Part shown: positions 61,901 to 64,000 of the stretch, one piece after another
How positions within the stretch are numbered: the stretch's first letter is position 1
Layout of the letters: the number at the start of each line of letters is the position of its first letter
Assembly: GCA_965277055.1 (NCBI GenBank)
Contig: OZ255703.1
Span: forward strand, 930,001 to 994,000
Origin: CBDCHC01 sp965277055
GTDB lineage: Bacteria; Pseudomonadota; Gammaproteobacteria; PS1; Pseudothioglobaceae
DNA: 64,000 nucleotides
Direction of reading: 5' to 3'
Program-made: the position numbers and the translations under genes
The notes under the pieces: generated by a model
Seen by the model: only the letters and a program-made list of their open reading frames with translations
Told to the model about the DNA's origin: nothing
Databases searched by the model: none

Positions 61901-64000
61901 ATGACTATTCTGTTGCTCAAGATTCTGCAACAGCAAGTATTATTGATGATGATATTACTCAAATCATTATCAACAGGGTTACTGAAAATATTACAGAATC
62001 AAGTGCTACTGGAGTAGAGTTATTTACTGTTAGTGTACTTAATGCAGATAGCTCGTTAATGACGAATAATGGCTTAGGTGCTATTAGTGGTACTATTACA
62101 TTTAGTGGTGACGCATTTACAGGGAATGATGTTACTACACCAAGTGCTACTACATTTAACTTCCCACTAGGAAGTATTACTAATCCACAAACGATTACAT
62201 TTAATATTAATCAAGATACTACGCCTGAGAACACTGAACAAATTACTGCACAAATTACTGCAGTTGTAGATGGAGTAAATGCAGATTCCTACAGTGTAAA
62301 TACAAATCCTGTATCAGTAGGTGTTGAGGATGATAGTGATAACTACACCATCACCATCGGCTCACCAGTAAATGCTACAGAAGGTACTACGAACCCACAA
62401 TTCACCCTCACTACCGACCCAGCTGTTGCTAGTGGTGATACGATTACAGTAAACCTTAGCTACACAGGTAGTGCAGATACTACAGGTACTTCTGACTTTA
62501 GTAACTTACCAGACTCTGCAACCATTACTACAGGTACTACAGGTACATTAATTCTCACCTTAGCAACTGATGATGGTATTGTTGAACTTGATGAAACTGT
62601 TATAGCAACGATTGATTCAGCGACCAATGCTAATGGAATCAGTTTAAACATTGGTACACCAAATAACTCAACAGCAACAATTAATGATAATGATACTCAT
62701 AGTGTATCTATTGCTAAAGCTACCGATGGTGATGGAACAGAAGATTCTAATGATAATACGTTAGAATTTGTTATCTCTGTAACTCCACCAAACACTGAAG
62801 CAGATATTACCGGCACACTTATACTTAGTGGTACTAATATTGATGCAAATGACTTTACAGGAGTAGCCAATACTAGCTTCCCTAATGTGCCATTTACTAT
62901 TACTACATCTGATAACGGCTCGCAAACCATCACTATTGGTATTGCTGACCCAGATGACGCAGAGGGCTTGGAAACAGTTATTGCAACTCTTAATAACTCA
63001 TTTACCTCAGGCGGATATAGTACTACTGTAGCATCAAATAATAGTGCTAATGCAACAATTACAGATAATGATGCATATACTATATCTATAGAGTCAGTCG
63101 CAAACGCAGTTGTGACTGAAGGTGATGTTAATAAACCTACATTTAGAGTAGTAGCAAACCATCCGGTACTCGCTGGTGATAGTATTAACGTAGCAATTAG
63201 TTATACTGGTAGTGCATCGGGTTCAGATGATATTAGCACTCCTACTACCGTAACCATTCCAGCAGGTGCTACTTCAGCAACATATACTGTAGATGTAGTA
63301 GATGACAATATTACCGAGTCAAATGAATCATTTACTATTGCGCTTAACGATAGTCAAGAAAATACTACAAGTAACGGTATTGCAGTAAACCGCTCATCTA
63401 CTTTAAGTGCACAAGCTATTACCTATACCATTAATAACGACGATATAGCTACAGTAAACTTTGATGCAAACTCATCAAGTGCCAACGAAGGTAACTCAGG
63501 TACTTCTTCAGCAGATGTAACACTAAGTATGACTAATCCGAGCTCTGCTGCTACTACTATTACCTACACCGTAGGTGGTACTGCTAACAACCCTGATGAC
63601 CACACCCTATCAGATGGTACGATTACCATCCCTGCAGGTCAAACAGTAGGTACGATTACTATCACTGATATTAGAGGTGATAACGTAGTTGAGGATGATG
63701 AAACAGTCATCATAACTATTACACGTCTAACTGGTGCAGAGTTAGGTAGCACACTCACTCACACCTATACGATTACTAATGATGATATAGCTACAGTAAA
63801 CTTTGATGCAAGCTCATCAAGTGCCAACGAAGGTAACTCAGGTACCTCTTCAGCAGATGTAACACTAAGTATGACTAATCCGAGCTCTGCTGCTACTACT
63901 ATTACCTACACCGTAGGTGGTACTGCTAACAACCCTGATGACCACACCCTATCAGATGGTACGATTACCATCCCTGCAGGTCAAACAGTAGGTACGATTA
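55909..64000 (+). CDS. Giant Calx-beta repeat surface lipoprotein (3' end outside window)
   Basis: The frame stays open from the ATG at 55909 to the window end, at least 2,697 codons. GGAGA five bases upstream selects this ATG over in-frame ATGs at 55888 and 55897. The lipoprotein signal ends IFLASC (Cys32), followed by a Ser/Gly linker. Residues about 45-290 form an N-terminal domain of unknown type. Three Ig-like (He_PIG-type) domains with paired cysteines cover about 290-570. At least 17 Calx-beta-like modules follow, each ending in DND, DDD or a similar acidic calcium-type motif (TINDND, ITDDD). Long blocks are duplicated almost exactly. A role in adhesion or surface attachment is inferred from the architecture. 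Confidence 0.9.
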   Translation, partial: MHQSKNATISLSFANIKLYILLALSSIFLASCGGSSSNDGSGGNSGSTITVGLFKGPTVGASCDITDASGKTINRITGPKGLSIESSSISPGILTVSCSGGTYIDEATNAEVDAPNMRAVAYYPGGDFKIIISPLSEIAYQRAIAVAGNVDSLDESKVNAESEAVATLFGLDGVNTLQTIPTPIVGTNAATAEDNDEGRFAMVLAGLSKMIGDSQGGTSTAQVEAGIDALVKDLAEDGVFDTKDSLIAGINSVVVSNPSIDSEVNATLTTAISDATLDATATLTAVEAPAISVPNNTQYVYVVNTAITNLVYSALESSGGATECSISSLPQGLQLNGTTTLTVAPNRSGQCVISGTPSTVTATANYTLTVSNAIGSESAEISLTVNPEAPNVADASAQTLTKGTPATISFDNTGGTITSCTLDVTSDSLTGTGLSLNSNDCSITGTPNTVTTLNIVVVATNVTATDTANVSITINDEAPALQNIPTKQIFALNVAKTITFNNAGGGTLTECSVSPALPTGLTIAPNSTNTTCEITGSATTETPVATYTITAKNATAQSNADVAIEVVNIIPVNVVPITSSVFENAGSVVAFRIETTPAPSSDLTGTLNFGGNASTGGHASAAKSTFTIAAGTTSTTLSINLTDNEYPNSARVFTAQVSSVSDTTYGPGATGRIDITDNDAPYVVTVSGTNAPLTEADNAILTFTISTNRAVATNDAVTVDLSYGDSSTTADVSGTSDFSNIPTQVVISAGENSATLELPLVNDNTVERTEYVNAAISNATNAHGGSFAIGSSQTATISDNDTYQISIAKIRDGAENNNDSPTSAQFAVTVTPANETGGDITGTLIYDGTADQGTDYTAKNTFSISNGASSDTIELPIRENPNGEGNQTIEVSINTSTISVSGGYDYSVAQDSATASIIDDDITQIIINRVTENITESSATGVELFTVSVLNADSSLMTNNGLGAISGTITFSGDAFTGNDVTTPSATTFNFPLGSITNPQTITFNINQDTTPENTEQITAQITAVVDGVNADSYSVNTNPVSVGVEDDSDNYTITIGSPVNATEGTTNPQFTLTTDPAVASGDTITVNLSYTGSADTTGTSDFSNLPDSATITTGTTGTLILTLATDDGIVELDETVIATIDSATNANGISLNIGTPNNSTATINDNDTHSVSIAKATDGDGTEDSNDNTLEFVISVTPPNTEADITGTLILSGTNIDANDFTGVANTSFPNVPFTITTSDNGSQTITIGIADPDDAEGSETVIATLNNSFTSGGYSTTVASNNSANATITDNDITAVKIRALPTTVAESDTNQTISYEVYLDGSAVGGAINPVSGTITFSGATTQVLDSTAQPFNITSGSAQTIQLTLIGDTTPEAVSTLTATIDPNSITNTAQFQASSPDNSATITITDDDNYTITIGSPVNATEGGTNPQFTLTTDPAVASGDTITVNLSYTGSADTTGTSDFSNLPDSATITTGTTGTLILTLATDDGIVELDETVIATIDSATNANGISLNIGTPNNSTATINDNDTHSVSIAKATDGDGTEDSNDNTLEFVISVTPPNTEADITGTLILSGTNIDANDFTGVANTSFPNVPFTITTSDNGSQTITIGIADPDDAEGLETVIATLNNSFTSGGYSTTLASNNSANATITDNDITAVKIRALPTTVAESDTNQTISYEVYLDGSAVGGAINPVSGTITFSGATTQVLDSTAQPFNITSGSAQTIQLTLIGDTTPEAVSTLTATIDPNSITNTAQFQASSPDNSATITITDDDNYTITIGSPVNATEGGTNPQFTLTTDPAVASGDTITVNLSYTGSADTTGTSDFSNLPDSATITTGTTGTLILTLATDDGIVELDETVIATIDSATNANGISLNIGTPNNSSTVTINDNDTYQISIAKIRDGAENNNDSPTSAQFAVTVTPANETGGDITGTLIYDGTADQGTDYTAKNTFSISNGASSDTIELPIRENPNGEGNQTIEVSINTSTISVSGGYDYSVAQDSATASIIDDDITQIIINRVTENITESSATGVELFTVSVLNADSSLMTNNGLGAISGTITFSGDAFTGNDVTTPSATTFNFPLGSITNPQTITFNINQDTTPENTEQITAQITAVVDGVNADSYSVNTNPVSVGVEDDSDNYTITIGSPVNATEGTTNPQFTLTTDPAVASGDTITVNLSYTGSADTTGTSDFSNLPDSATITTGTTGTLILTLATDDGIVELDETVIATIDSATNANGISLNIGTPNNSTATINDNDTHSVSIAKATDGDGTEDSNDNTLEFVISVTPPNTEADITGTLILSGTNIDANDFTGVANTSFPNVPFTITTSDNGSQTITIGIADPDDAEGLETVIATLNNSFTSGGYSTTVASNNSANATITDNDAYTISIESVANAVVTEGDVNKPTFRVVANHPVLAGDSINVAISYTGSASGSDDISTPTTVTIPAGATSATYTVDVVDDNITESNESFTIALNDSQENTTSNGIAVNRSSTLSAQAITYTINNDDIATVNFDANSSSANEGNSGTSSADVTLSMTNPSSAATTITYTVGGTANNPDDHTLSDGTITIPAGQTVGTITITDIRGDNVVEDDETVIITITRLTGAELGSTLTHTYTITNDDIATVNFDASSSSANEGNSGTSSADVTLSMTNPSSAATTITYTVGGTANNPDDHTLSDGTITIPAGQTVGTI
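58311..59060 (+). repeat. Repeat block B, copy 1 (750 bp)
   Basis: Two Calx-beta-like modules (starting YQISIAKIRDGAENN and ITQIIINRVTENITES). The block recurs at 61593-62342 at an offset of exactly 3,282 bp, and the identity continues beyond the block into unit A up to about 59686. Confidence 0.9.
59061..60149 (+). repeat. Repeat unit A, copy 1 (1,089 bp, three modules)
   Basis: 363 codons coding for three modules: YTITIGSPVNATEG, HSVSIAKATDGDGTED and ITAVKIRALPTTVAES types. It carries the variants GGTACTACG near its start and GGGCTCAGAAAC near its middle. Confidence 0.92.
60150..61238 (+). repeat. Repeat unit A, copy 2 (1,089 bp)
   Basis: A tandem copy of unit A with only a handful of differences seen by eye: GGTGGTACG for GGTACTACG, GGGCTTGGAAAC for GGGCTCAGAAAC, and ACTACTTTAGC for ACTACTGTAGC. 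Confidence 0.92.
61239..61592 (+). repeat. Repeat unit A, partial copy 3 (first module only)
   Basis: Repeats the first module of unit A (GGTGGTACG variant), then breaks off with AATAGCTCAACAGTAAC in place of AACTCAACAGCAAC and joins block B copy 2. Confidence 0.85.
61593..62342 (+). repeat. Repeat block B, copy 2 (750 bp)
   Basis: A second copy of the two-module block at 58311-59060. No differences were found by eye. Confidence 0.9.
62343..63072 (+). repeat. Repeat unit A, partial copy 4 (first two modules)
   Basis: The first two modules of unit A. It carries the GGTACTACG variant of copy 1 but the GGGCTTGGAAAC variant of copy 2, so it is a mosaic. It ends where a new module (AYTISIESVANAVVTEG) begins. 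Confidence 0.88.
63442..64000 (+). repeat. 342-bp tandem Calx-beta repeats, continuing past the window
   Basis: A 114-codon unit (starting IATVNFDA, with SSANEGNSGTSSADVTLSMT) begins at 63442 and again at 63784. The second copy is cut by the window end. Only two base differences are seen in the overlapping part. Confidence 0.88.

Noticed and set aside
59178..62933. Repeated 63-aa and 78-aa minus-strand frames
   Set aside because: They are antisense shadows of the giant gene; they recur with exact unit spacing because the DNA itself is duplicated.
58311..64000. CRISPR-like or non-coding repeat array
   Set aside because: Units are 342-1,089 bp, in frame and coding; there are no short direct repeats with unique spacers.

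Overview
This 64 kb window is a piece of an AT-rich bacterial chromosome, most likely from a sulfur-oxidising gammaproteobacterium. The evidence is a soxXYZA cluster with a soxK-like gene, a YgfB/UPF0149 protein, AmpD, a trxA-rho pair and gammaproteobacterial-type housekeeping genes. No rRNA gene is present, so placement near the SUP05/Thioglobus-like sulfur oxidisers is inference.

Layout. 1-6.8 kb: gyrA (minus strand), then ygfB-like, a retropepsin-like protease, xthA, trmB and accA. 6.8-12.1 kb: an accessory island bounded by two identical 95-bp repeats. One repeat contains the 3' part of an intact tRNA-Arg(TCT) gene. The island holds a methyltransferase with an N-terminal nuclease-like domain, a specificity subunit joined to it by a possible -1 frameshift site, a HEPN-like protein, and a cut gene at each edge. 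12.1-13.9 kb: tRNA-Pro, dnaQ, rpoZ and debris of IS1595- and IS30-type transposases. 14-25.4 kb: a copper-chaperone/Sco pair for cytochrome oxidase assembly, truB, an alpha/beta hydrolase, ampD, kdsC, orn, an LptF/G permease, a small outer membrane protein, rho, trxA, cspA, aroE and a short RNase E. 25.9-37.7 kb: ccmF-ccmI, dapE, ilvD, an NtrY-like kinase, glyQ, dapB, a 48-aa ccoS gene and phoB-phoR. 37.8-40.4 kb: soxX-Y-Z-A-K closed by a strong terminator. 40.4-54.6 kb: argJ, nadD-rsfS-rlmH with an MBL-fold hydrolase, tRNA-Ala and tRNA-Glu ahead of rpsP-rimM, fbp, adk, a lipoprotein kexin-like subtilase with a separately encoded propeptide/chaperone-like partner, pepP, trpD, a 54-aa membrane protein, argC, gshB, coaE and tRNA-Met. 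54.6-64 kb: orphan genes, then a giant surface lipoprotein of at least 2,697 codons that runs off the right edge.

How the genes work together. The sox genes oxidise thiosulfate in the periplasm and need c-type cytochrome maturation (ccmF, ccmI). Sco, PCuAC and CcoS serve assembly of the copper-containing terminal oxidase. fbp would fit carbon fixation or gluconeogenesis. The two standout accessory regions are the tRNA-Arg island and the giant Calx-beta repeat lipoprotein. The latter carries nested, almost identical segmental duplications of 1,089, 1,104 and 342 bp. All calls come from reading the sequence; no database search was run.
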